Shown piece by piece: positions 43,071 through 52,079 of a stretch of DNA of 56,135 bases. Each line of letters begins with the position of its first letter. The first letter of the stretch is position 1. The translations under genes and the position numbers were made by a program. The DNA comes from Clostridia bacterium (GTDB lineage: Bacteria; Bacillota; Clostridia; Christensenellales; Aristaeellaceae): the NCBI GenBank assembly GCA_017524725.1, contig JAFXUZ010000049.1:1-56135 (forward strand), read 5' to 3'. The notes below the pieces were generated by a model that made no database searches, had not been told where the DNA came from, and was given only the letters and a program-made list of their open reading frames with translations.

Positions 43071-44242
43071 CAGATCTCACCCATGCTTTCCGCCGCCAGG
43101 ACCGCGTTGCGCAGTTTGCGCGTCACTGCGGCCGTGCCGGTATCCGTGGTGTTCTCCATCATCAGGAAGGTCATCTTCTCTTCGGGGAAATTGGCGAAAT
43201 AGCTGCCGAGCCATCCGTCCCAGCCGTATTCGCCCTTCCTTGCAAACCCGGCGTACTGCCCGGGATCCAGCATCACCCGCATCAGTTTGCCGTATCCGCA
43301 TCCCCAAAGGCTGTCCCACATGTCCTCCTGAGGCGCGGGCATCAGCTGGGGAGAAGTCAGAAAACGCACCGCTTCCGGGCTCAGGATACGTTTTCCGGCG
43401 GTTTCACCCTCCCCAAGGAGCATATCGGCAAAGCGGGCATAGTCGTCCAGGGTGCTGACCAGGCCCGCGCCTCCGCTTTCAAAGGCGGGCTCTCGGGAAT
43501 AGTCCCCGCAGCAAAGGTTGCGGCCTTTCCACTCGGTGAGTCCTTCCGCGCCGCGGACATAGCAGCGCGCGAAGCGGGCTCGCTTTTCCTCCGGTACCCA
43601 GAAGGCCGTGTCTTTCATTTCCAGGGGCTCAAAGAGCTCCTCCCGGAGGAAATCGGAAAACTTCCTGCCCGATGCCACCTCAACGATGGCCCCCAGCACG
43701 TCAGCGCAGGTAGAATAGCGGAAATGGGCGCCCGGCTGAAACGCCAGGGGCTGCTGTCCCAGGCGGTCGCAGAATTCGACGGTATCCCAGCCGGCTTCCC
43801 CGGCGTCCATCATCCTCTGGTTCTCATCGAATACCCGGGCCGCATACTGCCCCGCGATATCCACGTCCGGATAGCACAGCCCGGCAGTCATCCCCAAGAG
43901 GTCGCGGATGTTGACCGGCCGGTCGGCTGGCACCAGACGTCCGTCCCGGCACACCTTCTGGTCTCGGAACCCGGGCAGGAATTTTTCAGCCGGGTCCATC
44001 AGGTCGATCACTCCCCGCTCGCACAGGATCATCACCGCCGCAGCGGTGATGGGCTTGGACTGGCTGTAAAGTCGGAAAATGGTGTCCCTCTCCACTCTTT
44101 TTCTGCTTTCGATGTCCGCGCAGCCATAAGCGGCGTATGCCATGTCCCGCCCGTTTTTGCGCACCAGCACGCTGATCCCGGCGGCCTCGCGGTTTTCCAC
44201 CGCCGCCTTCAGGATGGTTTCAAGCCTCTCGCCGATCTTCAT
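43070..44242 (-). CDS. serine hydrolase of the beta-lactamase class C / penicillin-binding family
   Basis: A 390-aa protein. The SxxK motif is SQSKPITAAAVM. A YxS-like motif is FRYSTCADVLGAIVEVASG. The C-terminus holds RKGEYGWDGWLGSYF, where the KTG-like third motif usually lies. There is no signal peptide, so it is likely cytoplasmic or exported by another route. The family includes esterases, D-amino-acid peptidases and beta-lactamase relatives; the substrate cannot be read. It is 33 nt downstream of the glycosidase-like gene in the murI operon. Confidence 0.85.
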   Translation of the reverse strand: MKIGERLETILKAAVENREAAGISVLVRKNGRDMAYAAYGCADIESRKRVERDTIFRLYSQSKPITAAAVMILCERGVIDLMDPAEKFLPGFRDQKVCRDGRLVPADRPVNIRDLLGMTAGLCYPDVDIAGQYAARVFDENQRMMDAGEAGWDTVEFCDRLGQQPLAFQPGAHFRYSTCADVLGAIVEVASGRKFSDFLREELFEPLEMKDTAFWVPEEKRARFARCYVRGAEGLTEWKGRNLCCGDYSREPAFESGGAGLVSTLDDYARFADMLLGEGETAGKRILSPEAVRFLTSPQLMPAPQEDMWDSLWGCGYGKLMRVMLDPGQYAGFARKGEYGWDGWLGSYFANFPEEKMTFLMMENTTDTGTAAVTRKLRNAVLAAESMGEI

Positions 44243-44275
44243 GCGTTTTCCTCCATTTCCTTGCGCTGCTTTTTA

Positions 44276-46342
44276 TCAGCCCTCTTCACCAGGCCCCAGG
44301 ACCCGGAAGATCCTGAAAAGGCGCACCCTGTCGATCTCAAATCCGGTCCTCCCCTCCGCGCTTTCCCCGGAGACGATCCCTCCCGAAGGCAGCTCCAGCA
44401 GTCGCTTTCCTTCGCCCTTCATGGAAAGGGTGATATCGCAGGCAGTGCTGACGGGCATTTCCTCCTGCTCGTTCAAAAGGGCCAGGTATTCCCTGCCGTC
44501 TTTCACCCAGCGGAGCGCCTCGACCCGTCCGGGCGCCTCGCATTCCAGGTCGCTTTCGCCTAGAAGCGATCTGATCAGGTGTCTCACCGCCAGGCGGGAC
44601 ATATACGGCCGCTCTCTTTCAAGGCACGCCGCCGTCCACAGCACTTCGCCCTTTCCCACCTTCCGCCGGACGACAGCGGGCGCTGTGCCCGGCCTGCCGG
44701 GCGGATCGGAATGTATGGCGGCAAACTGTTCGGTCCCGGACCTGATCCACGGCAGGGTCTGCACCGCTTCCACCTTAGCGTCCTCCGCCCGTACCTCCGC
44801 GTTCAATTGGGGTCCGTCCACAGTCAGGGGAGATAAATCGTCAAACCCGGGGAGCGCGCCTTCCCTTGCCGGCGTCATATAGGTGAACCTCTCCTCCGTC
44901 CATCCGCCGCATCGTATCCCGATCATCTCCTCCAGCAAAGGATGACCCACGGGACCTGACACATACAGCCTTCCCCCGTCCCTGACAAATTGTCCTATCA
45001 TTTCCATCTCTTCATCACTGATGCGGGGGATGAAACTCAGGATCAGCAGGCGGCAGCCGTGGGATGAGAGGCGGCGGGAGGGGATCACGTCAAACGGGAT
45101 ATGGGATTCCCGCAGGATCCCCGCCATCTTCAGTTTGGCGGTAAGGTATTCATCCCCGCCATAGGGATCGCGGCTGATGGGAAACGGTCCTTCCCGCGGG
45201 TCATATTTGGCTCTGGAGGAAAAAAGGATCGCAGCGTCAGAGAGCGGGCGGCCTCCCGCGTATTCCTCAAAAGGCGCGGTGACCTCATACACTTTTTTCA
45301 TCAGGCTGCGGTATACATTCCCGTTGAACCGTCCGTCAGGATCCACGGCGTCCACCAGAAGAAAGGCGCCGTCATGGACCAGGGCGGTAATAACGTGCAG
45401 GATCAGCTGCTCCTTCGTTTTAGTGGTCGTATGGTACCTGAGCTCCGGTTCGCACCGGGAAGTGTGGTACACAAAGGGGAGGGAAGGAGATACGCCGCGG
45501 TAATACTTATTGATGAAGGTCTGCTGAAGATACCCGCCGTAATAATCCCCGCCGCAGTAGTCCACGGTATCCGCCAGCAGTTCCGTGGATGCGTTCACCC
45601 ATGGGGAGGTGATCATCGAAAACTGGTGTTCCACCGTCACGTCCGCCCGGGCTACTTTGACGGCGTCGTGCATTTCTTCGGCAAATTCCCGCAGCCATTC
45701 CTCCCGCCTGGCCTGGAAGCGAAGAAACACGGGATCGCTGAAATCCACCGTTTCGGGGATCCCGGCGCCGGTCTCCCGGCGGTACCTTTCTCGGCATACC
45801 GGGCAGACACAGATGCCCGGCCAGAAGGTCATATCCAGAAAAACCCCTTCAAAATCGTATCTTTCGCACAGCTCGGCAAGGTTTTTCTTTACATAATCCC
45901 TGTACCCCGGCTGATTGGGGCAAAGAATGCCGTAACGCCCGGAACGAAACCAGCCCATCCCCCGGTAATCCCGGAAGCTTTTTCCATCTGGACAGACCAG
46001 CCGCCACTGAGGGAAAGCGTCGTATGCCCAGTTGTCAAAGATCTGGCTGTAATAAGCGATAACGGCGATCCCTCTCTGATGGCATTCCCTCACCGTCGCC
46101 CCGAACAGGTCCCTGCCTCCCAGGCCGCGGTGCATCCGGCCGACTAAAGCAGGCCAATAGCAAAGCCCGGTATGGGACTTGGCCTTTACCATGGCTGCCT
46201 GCACCCCGGCTGCCTCCAGAGCATCCGCATATGCCGCGGGATCAAACCGGGTAAGGAAAGCTTCATCACTGTCGGAAATATGCATGTCCAACAGGTTCCT
46301 GCGGTAATTGTTCCTGAACCAGGGGTCCTTTTTCACAGTCAT
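44276..46342 (-). CDS. putative glycoside hydrolase (GH29/GH42-like TIM barrel with trimerisation-type domain)
   Basis: A 688-aa cytoplasmic protein. The N-terminal barrel has FDPAAYADALEAAGVQAAMV, then FEGVFLDMTFWPG with a CVCPVC cysteine cluster. A middle domain (AAILFSSRAKYD ... SRRLSSHGCRLLIL ... GQFVRDGGRLYVSG) matches the glutamine-amidotransferase-like trimerisation domain of beta-galactosidase families. Similar proteins are often called alpha-L-fucosidase- or galactosidase-like; the sugar is unknown. The ATG overlaps the murI stop (4 nt). It probably acts on imported oligosaccharides. Confidence 0.78.
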   Translation of the reverse strand: MTVKKDPWFRNNYRRNLLDMHISDSDEAFLTRFDPAAYADALEAAGVQAAMVKAKSHTGLCYWPALVGRMHRGLGGRDLFGATVRECHQRGIAVIAYYSQIFDNWAYDAFPQWRLVCPDGKSFRDYRGMGWFRSGRYGILCPNQPGYRDYVKKNLAELCERYDFEGVFLDMTFWPGICVCPVCRERYRRETGAGIPETVDFSDPVFLRFQARREEWLREFAEEMHDAVKVARADVTVEHQFSMITSPWVNASTELLADTVDYCGGDYYGGYLQQTFINKYYRGVSPSLPFVYHTSRCEPELRYHTTTKTKEQLILHVITALVHDGAFLLVDAVDPDGRFNGNVYRSLMKKVYEVTAPFEEYAGGRPLSDAAILFSSRAKYDPREGPFPISRDPYGGDEYLTAKLKMAGILRESHIPFDVIPSRRLSSHGCRLLILSFIPRISDEEMEMIGQFVRDGGRLYVSGPVGHPLLEEMIGIRCGGWTEERFTYMTPAREGALPGFDDLSPLTVDGPQLNAEVRAEDAKVEAVQTLPWIRSGTEQFAAIHSDPPGRPGTAPAVVRRKVGKGEVLWTAACLERERPYMSRLAVRHLIRSLLGESDLECEAPGRVEALRWVKDGREYLALLNEQEEMPVSTACDITLSMKGEGKRLLELPSGGIVSGESAEGRTGFEIDRVRLFRIFRVLGPGEEG

Positions 46343-47106
46343 TCTTCTTCCTCCGCCTCTAACAGGCGCCTGAAGATCTTCAGGCTCTCCTCACCCCCGC
46401 TTGAACAGATGCGCACCGTCCCTTTCCCGTCGCAGGACGCCTCCAGCCCCGTCTCCTTCAGACGACGCTCCAGCTGCTTTGCTGTCCCCAGATTCCCATC
46501 AACGATCGCGGTCCCCCGGGGAAAATGCTCCGCGATCGGCCTGCGCAGGAACACATAATGCGTACAGCCGAGGACCACCGCGTCCACCCGCCGGTCTGCA
46601 AAAGGCAGGAACAGCTGCCGCAGATAGGCGTGCAGTTCCCCGGACCCCAGGTCGCCCCGCTCCACGAATTCCATCAGTCCGGGACAGGGCAGCGGCACCA
46701 CGCCTTCCCCGTAGCGGGCCATCAGGTCGCCGTATTTGCGGCTCCCAAGGGTCCCGGGTGTCGCCATGCTGATCACGATGCCGTCCTTTCTCAGGGCAGC
46801 GGCCGGTTTGATGGCCGGTTCCATCCCGATGATGGGCATATCGTATTTTTCCCTCAGGAAGGCTGCCGCAGCCGCGGTGGCGGTGTTGCAGGCAATGACC
46901 ACGGCTTTGCAGTCCTTCCCCAGCAGAAATCGTACCGCATCCTGTGAAAGGGCGCAGACCTGCTCCTCAGGTCTGGTCCCGTAAGGCGCATTGGCGTCGT
47001 CGCCAAAGAAAACCAGGCTTTCCCACGGCATCAGCTTCCGTATCTCCCTCAGGACGCTGATCCCGCCGGCGCCGCTGTCAAATATCCCGATCGGCCGTGG
47101 ATCCAT
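46339..47106 (-). CDS. murI: glutamate racemase
   Basis: A 255-aa protein making D-glutamate for peptidoglycan. Motifs are PIGIFDSGAGGISVL, VVIACNTATAAA (first catalytic Cys) and VLGCTHYVFL (second catalytic Cys). The ATG at 47106 is chosen because GGAGG lies 5 nt upstream and the protein then starts MDPRPIG, as in the family. An ATG at 47127 is an alternative. First gene of a four-gene minus-strand operon that continues with glycosidase, serine hydrolase and HAD genes. Confidence 0.95.
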   Translation of the reverse strand: MDPRPIGIFDSGAGGISVLREIRKLMPWESLVFFGDDANAPYGTRPEEQVCALSQDAVRFLLGKDCKAVVIACNTATAAAAAFLREKYDMPIIGMEPAIKPAAALRKDGIVISMATPGTLGSRKYGDLMARYGEGVVPLPCPGLMEFVERGDLGSGELHAYLRQLFLPFADRRVDAVVLGCTHYVFLRRPIAEHFPRGTAIVDGNLGTAKQLERRLKETGLEASCDGKGTVRICSSGGEESLKIFRRLLEAEEEE

Positions 47107-47182
47107 CATTTCCTCCGAAATGTCCATGTGTGCTTTCCTGCCGGGGATCGACGGCGCATCTGGCCGCCCTCCGGCGCCTTCT

Positions 47183-47210
47183 ATTATACCATCCGTCCCG
47201 AAAAAGACAA
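47183..47210 (-). promoter_or_regulatory. murI operon promoter
   Basis: On the minus strand, TTGTCT (47210-47205), 16-nt spacer, TATAAT (47188-47183). Confidence 0.7.
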
Positions 47211-47261
47211 CCACATCCGTTCATTGCCCTTTTTTGTTCTCTGAAAACCCGTATATGCCTA

Positions 47262-47290
47262 TTGCGCATCCGGTTTTTTTGTTTTACACT
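47262..47290 (+). promoter_or_regulatory. promoter of the fucO-like gene
   Basis: TTGCGC (47262-47267), 17-nt spacer, TACACT (47285-47290), 42 nt before the start codon. Confidence 0.5.
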
Positions 47291-47331
47291 AATTACAGAC
47301 CCTGTAAAAACAAAAAAAGGAGGAGATTCCC

Positions 47332-48477
47332 ATGTCTGTCAACCGCTTTGTTCTCAACGGTGTTTCCTACCACGGACACGGCGCCATCAACGAGATCCCC
47401 GGCATCATCGCCGCCAGGGGATTCAAAAAAGCCTTCGTTGCTTCCGACCCCGATCTGGTCAGGTTCGGCGTCACCAAAAAGGTCACCGACCTTTTGGAAA
47501 AGAACGGCATTGAATATGCGCTGTACACCGATATCAAACCCAATCCCACCATTGAAAACGTCCAGAACGGCGTGGCCGCCTACAAATCTTCCGGCGCGGA
47601 TTTCATGATCACCATCGGCGGCGGTTCCTCCATGGATACCGGCAAGGGCATCGGCATCGTGGTCAACAATCCCGAATTCGCCGACATCCGCTCCCTTGAG
47701 GGCGTAGCCCCCACCAAACGCCGCACCGTGTTCACCATCGCCGTTCCCACCACCGGCGGCACCGGCGCCGAATCCACCATCAACTACGTCATCACCGACG
47801 TGGAGAAAAAGCGCAAGTTCGTGTGCGTGGACCCCAACGACATCCCCGACGTCGCCGTGGTCGACCCCGACATGATGTCCTCCATGCCCAAGGGCCTTAC
47901 CGCTTCCACCGGCATGGACGCCCTGACCCACGCCATCGAGGGCTACACCACCAAGGCCGCCTGGGAACTGAGCGACTGCCTCAACCTGGAAGCCATCCGC
48001 CTGATCGGCGCCAGCCTGCGCAAGGCCGTCGCCAACGATCCCGACGGGCGCGAGGGCATGGCCCTGGCCCAGTACGTCACCGCCATGGCCTATTCCAACG
48101 TGGGTCTCGGCATCGCTCATTCCATGGCCCACACCCTTGGCGCGGTGTACGATACACCCCACGGCGTCGCCTGTGCCATGATGCTGCCCATCGTGATGGA
48201 ATTCAACGCCGAATGCACCGGCGAAAAATTCAAGGCCGTCGCCGAAGCCCTGGGCGTGGATACCGCCGGCATGGATCAGGCCGCTTACCGCAAGGCCGCA
48301 GTGGACGCAGTCCGCCAGCTCTCCGTGGACGTGGGCATCCCCACAAAGCTGGACAAACTGAAGGAAGAGGACCTGCCCTTCCTGTGTGCCTCCGCCGCCG
48401 CGGACGCCTGCGCACCCGGCAATCCCCGTCCCGCCACGCTTGCGGATTTCGAAGCCATGTTCCGCAAGCTGATGTAA
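47332..48477 (+). CDS. fucO: iron-containing alcohol dehydrogenase, lactaldehyde reductase-like
   Basis: A 381-aa group-III dehydrogenase. The NAD-binding loop is ITIGGGSSMDTGKGIGIV. The metal site is carried by GLTASTGMDALTHAIEGY, GLGIAHSMAHTLGA and VYDTPHGVACAMMLP (His residues). The overall sequence is closest to FucO, which reduces L-lactaldehyde to 1,2-propanediol in fucose or rhamnose catabolism. Other primary-alcohol dehydrogenases in this family are alternatives. AAAGGAGGAG is the ribosome site. It stands alone between a promoter and a terminator, with codon use suggesting high expression. Confidence 0.87.
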   Translation: MSVNRFVLNGVSYHGHGAINEIPGIIAARGFKKAFVASDPDLVRFGVTKKVTDLLEKNGIEYALYTDIKPNPTIENVQNGVAAYKSSGADFMITIGGGSSMDTGKGIGIVVNNPEFADIRSLEGVAPTKRRTVFTIAVPTTGGTGAESTINYVITDVEKKRKFVCVDPNDIPDVAVVDPDMMSSMPKGLTASTGMDALTHAIEGYTTKAAWELSDCLNLEAIRLIGASLRKAVANDPDGREGMALAQYVTAMAYSNVGLGIAHSMAHTLGAVYDTPHGVACAMMLPIVMEFNAECTGEKFKAVAEALGVDTAGMDQAAYRKAAVDAVRQLSVDVGIPTKLDKLKEEDLPFLCASAAADACAPGNPRPATLADFEAMFRKLM

Positions 48478-48514
48478 TCTTTGTCCCTCATCATAAATAC
48501 GGCACCTGAGTTCG

Positions 48515-48540
48515 CGGGCCCTCCGGGGCCCGTTTCCTTT
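48515..48540 (+). terminator. terminator of the fucO-like gene
   Basis: CGGGCC-CTCCGG-GGCCCG followed by TTTCCTTTTTT. Confidence 0.8.
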
Positions 48541-48541
48541 T

Positions 48542-48570
48542 TTGACATCATCCTGTATGAATTGTGTATT
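48542..48570 (+). promoter_or_regulatory. promoter of the nfnAB operon
   Basis: TTGACA (48542-48547), 17-nt spacer, TGTATT (48565-48570). A second TATAAT lies at 48610-48615 with a weak -35; either could be used. Confidence 0.55.
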
Positions 48571-48715
48571 TATCTCCCCGCGGCTATTTCAATTTCATCC
48601 TTTTTCCTATATAATTTTCTTTACCGGATCGGGATGTGCGGTCTTATCCGTCTTTTCCCCCCACCGGGCAGGCGGCCCCGAGGTCCGCCTTTTCCAATGT
48701 GAACGAGGTGTAAAA

Positions 48716-49564
48716 ATGTACAGGATCGTCAGAAAAAAAGTACTGAACCCCACTGTGATCCAGATCGAGGTGGAAGCGCCTCTCATCGCCCGCAAGGCCA
48801 GGCCGGGCCAGTTCATCATCCTGCGGGTGGATGAAGACGGTGAAAGGATCCCCCTGACCGTGGCCGGTGTAGACCCCGCGGAGGGCACCGTCAAGGTCAT
48901 TTTCCAGGTGGTCGGCGCTACCACAGAAGCGCTGCGCCACAAGGAAGCGGGCGATTTCCTGCAGGATTTCGCGGGCCCCCTGGGCGTGCCCACCCACACC
49001 GAGGGCATCAAAAACGTCTGCGTCATCGGCGGCGGCGTGGGATGCGCCATCGCGATGCCCGTAGCCCAGGAATTCCACCGGCTCGGGGCGCGCGTCACCT
49101 CAGTCATCGGTTTTCGCAGCAAGGACCTGCTTATCCTTGAGGATGAATTCAGGGCCTGCAGCGACCGTCTCGAGGTCATGACCGACGACGGCTCCTATGG
49201 CAGGCACGGCAACGTGACCGTGCCGCTGAAAGAGATGCTGGAAAACGGCGAAAAGTTCGATATGATTATCACCATCGGCCCCCTGATCATGATGAAATTC
49301 GTGGTCGCCGCGGCCAGGCCTTTCGGCGTCCCCGTCACCGTCAGCATGAACCCGATCATGATCGACGGCACCGGCATGTGCGGCGGCTGCCGCATCACCC
49401 TTGTGCAGGACGGTAAACGCGTCACCCGTTTTGCGTGCGTGGACGGTCCGGACTTTAACGGCTATGAGATCGATTTTGACGAAGCCATGAGCCGTTCCCG
49501 GATGTATTTCCCCTTTGAGCGCCACGCCTACGAAGAAACGTGCAACCTGTTCAGGAATGCGTAA
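48716..49564 (+). CDS. nfnA: NfnA, small subunit of NADH-dependent ferredoxin:NADP oxidoreductase
   Basis: A 282-aa FAD/NAD-binding protein of the dihydroorotate-dehydrogenase-like group. The FAD site is ARPGQFIILRVDEDGERIPL. The NAD site is VCVIGGGVGCAIAMPVAQEF. The [2Fe-2S] cysteines lie in GTGMCGGCRITL and FACVDGPDF. With NfnB it couples NADH and reduced ferredoxin to NADPH formation by electron bifurcation in anaerobes. GAGGTG precedes the ATG. NfnB starts 12 nt later. Confidence 0.92.
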   Translation: MYRIVRKKVLNPTVIQIEVEAPLIARKARPGQFIILRVDEDGERIPLTVAGVDPAEGTVKVIFQVVGATTEALRHKEAGDFLQDFAGPLGVPTHTEGIKNVCVIGGGVGCAIAMPVAQEFHRLGARVTSVIGFRSKDLLILEDEFRACSDRLEVMTDDGSYGRHGNVTVPLKEMLENGEKFDMIITIGPLIMMKFVVAAARPFGVPVTVSMNPIMIDGTGMCGGCRITLVQDGKRVTRFACVDGPDFNGYEIDFDEAMSRSRMYFPFERHAYEETCNLFRNA

Positions 49565-49576
49565 GGAGTGATTCAG

Positions 49577-50995
49577 ATGGCTGTAAACCGTGAAAAACAC
49601 CCGATGCCCACCCAGGCCCCGGAAGTGCGCGCCCATAATTTCAATGAGGTCGCCCTGGGGTATACCGCGGAGATCGCAGTGGAGGAAGCCGCGCGCTGCC
49701 TCAACTGCCGCAACCGGCCGTGTGTAAACGGGTGTCCCGTCAATATCGATATCCCCGATTTCATCCTTCAGGTCCGCAAGGGCGAGTTTGAAAAGGCCTA
49801 TCAGGTCATCACCCGCTCTTCATCCCTGCCCGCGGTATGCGGCCGGGTCTGCCCCCAGGAGACCCAGTGCGAAAGCCAGTGCACCCTTCACGTCCGGGCC
49901 AAAATGGATCCGGTAGGCATCGGAAGGCTGGAGCGGTTCGTGGCGGACTGGCACAACGCCAATGTTTCCGCCGCTCCGGAAAAACCCGTTCCCAACGGCC
50001 ATAAGGTGGCTGTGGTGGGGGCCGGTCCCTCCGGCCTCACCTGTGCCGGCGACCTGGCCAAGGCCGGATGCAGCGTGACCGTCTACGAAGCCCTGCATAC
50101 CGCCGGCGGCGTATTGGTATACGGCATCCCAGAATTCCGTCTCCCCAAGGCCATTGTTGCCAAGGAAGTGGAGACCCTCAAGGCCCTGGGCGTGGACGTG
50201 GAGACCAACGTCATTATCGGCAAGACCCTGACGGTCGACGAGCTTTTCTCCATAGGCTTTGAGGCCGTGTTCATCGGCTCCGGCGCGGGCCTGCCCAATT
50301 TTATGAACATCCCCGGCGAAAGCTGCAAGGGCGTATATTCCGCCAACGAGTTTCTCACCCGCTCCAACCTGATGAAAGCCTATCGGGACGATTCCGCCAC
50401 CCCCATCATGAAGGGCGGCCGGGTCGCCGTGGTCGGGGGCGGCAACGTAGCCATGGACGCCGCCCGCACCGCCCTCAGGCTCGGTGCGGAAAAGGTGTAT
50501 ATCATTTACCGCCGCTCCATGGAGGAACTTCCCGCCCGCCGTGAGGAAGTGGAACACGCCCAGGAAGAGGGCATCGATTTCCGCCTCTTGTGCAACCCCA
50601 CCGAGATCATCGGATTCAATAACCCCGACGACCCCCGGGATGCGAAGAACGGCTTCGTGACCGGCATCCGCTGTGTCAGGATGGCCCTGGGCGAACCTGA
50701 CGCCAGCGGCCGCCGCCGTCCCGTGGTCATTGAAGGAAGCGACTTCCAGCTTGATGTGGACACCGTGGTCATGGCCATCGGCACCAGCCCCAACCCCCTG
50801 ATCAAAAGCACCACCCAGGGCCTGGAGGTCAACAGGCACGGCGGCATCATCGTCAATGAGGACGGCCTCACCAGCCGTGAAAACGTCTATGCGGGCGGTG
50901 ACGCCGTCACCGGCGCGGCCACCGTCATCTCCGCCATGGGTGCCGGCAAAACGGCCGCCCGTGCCATCCTGGAAGCCCTGAAAAACAAAGGCTGA
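49577..50995 (+). CDS. nfnB: NfnB / glutamate synthase-type NADPH oxidoreductase, large subunit
   Basis: A 472-aa protein, also called GltA (homotetrameric type). An N-terminal Fe-S domain carries CLNCRNRPCVNGCPVN and CGRVCPQETQCESQC. Two Rossmann domains follow: VAVVGAGPSGLTCAGDLAKA (FAD) and VAVVGGGNVAMDAARTA (NADP). The C-terminus ends with YAGGDAVTGAATVISAMGAG. AAGGAG precedes the ATG at 49577. Next to nfnA it is the NADPH-side subunit of the bifurcating transhydrogenase rather than a glutamate synthase. Confidence 0.93.
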   Translation: MAVNREKHPMPTQAPEVRAHNFNEVALGYTAEIAVEEAARCLNCRNRPCVNGCPVNIDIPDFILQVRKGEFEKAYQVITRSSSLPAVCGRVCPQETQCESQCTLHVRAKMDPVGIGRLERFVADWHNANVSAAPEKPVPNGHKVAVVGAGPSGLTCAGDLAKAGCSVTVYEALHTAGGVLVYGIPEFRLPKAIVAKEVETLKALGVDVETNVIIGKTLTVDELFSIGFEAVFIGSGAGLPNFMNIPGESCKGVYSANEFLTRSNLMKAYRDDSATPIMKGGRVAVVGGGNVAMDAARTALRLGAEKVYIIYRRSMEELPARREEVEHAQEEGIDFRLLCNPTEIIGFNNPDDPRDAKNGFVTGIRCVRMALGEPDASGRRRPVVIEGSDFQLDVDTVVMAIGTSPNPLIKSTTQGLEVNRHGGIIVNEDGLTSRENVYAGGDAVTGAATVISAMGAGKTAARAILEALKNKG

Positions 50996-51012
50996 TCCCC
51001 GGGGAGGGTTTC

Positions 51013-51924
51013 ATGGATCCTTCTGTTTCCGGCCGCAGGGCCGGCGTTCTGATGGTCCTCTCCGCCGCGGTTTTCGGTACGGTGGGCTTTTTCGTGCGAC
51101 GCATCGGCCTGCCGTCAGCGCAGATCGCGCTGTACCGCGCCCTGATGGCCATCCTCCTCCTGGGTGCTTGGCTTTTTGCAAAAAAGCAGTCCATTCCCTT
51201 AAAAACCCTGCGGCGGGAGATACCCCTCCTGTTCCTGTCAGGCGGCGCCATGGGCTTCAACTGGATCCTGCTGTTTGAGGCCTACCGTTACACCACGGTC
51301 TCCGCCGCCACCCTCGCCTATTATTTTGCGCCGGTCATCGTGCTGTTTCTTTCCGCGCTTTTCTTCCGGGAACGCCTCACCGTCCTCAAGGTCGTCTGCA
51401 TCGTCCTTTCCGCCTTGGGCATGGTCCTGATCACCGGCGCTGAAGGCGCGGCCGCGGAAGCGGACCATGTAAAGGGGGTCCTGCTGGGCCTCGGCGCGGC
51501 TGTGTTCTATGCGGCGGTCATGCTCATCAACCGGGCCATACGCAATGTAGGCGGCCTTCACCGCACCTTCCTGCAGTTCTGCGCAGCCGCGTCGGTGCTG
51601 CTTCCCTATGTGCTGTTGACAGGCGGTTTCACACCCGGACCCTATGATCCCGCCGGCATCCTGTGCCTTGTCACGGTAGGCGTCGTTCACACCGGCATCA
51701 CCTACTGTATGTACTTTTCGGCGCTGAAGGATCTTCCCGGTCAGACCGCCGCGCTTCTCAGCTACATCGATCCGCTGGTCGCCGTCGTCCTGTCGGCGCT
51801 CATGGGCGAAGGGATCACGCCCCGCGGGATCACCGGGGGATGCATGATCCTTTTTTCGGCGCTGGTATGCCAGCTGCCGGACAGGAAAAAGCCCGCGGAA
51901 AGGAAAGATGCGTTCCGCAAATGA
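51013..51924 (+). CDS. EamA family transporter (DMT superfamily)
   Basis: A 303-aa membrane protein with about ten transmembrane helices in two EamA repeats. The first begins GVLMVLSAAVFGTVGFFVRR and includes AATLAYYFAPVIVLFLSALF. The second begins GLGAAVFYAAVMLINRAIR and includes TAALLSYIDPLVAVVLSALM. These carriers export or import small metabolites such as amino acids or nucleosides; the cargo is unknown. GGGGAGGG precedes the ATG, 17 nt after nfnB, so it may be co-transcribed with nfnAB. Confidence 0.92.
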   Translation: MDPSVSGRRAGVLMVLSAAVFGTVGFFVRRIGLPSAQIALYRALMAILLLGAWLFAKKQSIPLKTLRREIPLLFLSGGAMGFNWILLFEAYRYTTVSAATLAYYFAPVIVLFLSALFFRERLTVLKVVCIVLSALGMVLITGAEGAAAEADHVKGVLLGLGAAVFYAAVMLINRAIRNVGGLHRTFLQFCAAASVLLPYVLLTGGFTPGPYDPAGILCLVTVGVVHTGITYCMYFSALKDLPGQTAALLSYIDPLVAVVLSALMGEGITPRGITGGCMILFSALVCQLPDRKKPAERKDAFRK

Positions 51925-51939
51925 TCCGTTTTCCTCCGT

Positions 51940-51966
51940 CCTCCGGCGCATGCCGGAGGGCTTTTC
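51940..51966 (+). terminator. terminator of the nfnAB-EamA transcript
   Basis: CCTCCGGC-GCAT-GCCGGAGG followed by GCTTTTCTT. Confidence 0.75.
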
Positions 51967-51996
51967 TTGACATGCCCTGCATGGGACATATATAAT
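51967..51996 (+). promoter_or_regulatory. promoter of the glycosidase-like/SDR pair
   Basis: TTGACA (51967-51972), 18-nt spacer, TATAAT (51991-51996), directly after the terminator. Confidence 0.85.
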
Positions 51997-52079
51997 TTTC
52001 CCAAACATCCGTCATTCCCGGGCAGCAGACTCCCGGACCTGAAACAGTCCGACATACTCATAACAACGGAGGAGGAATC

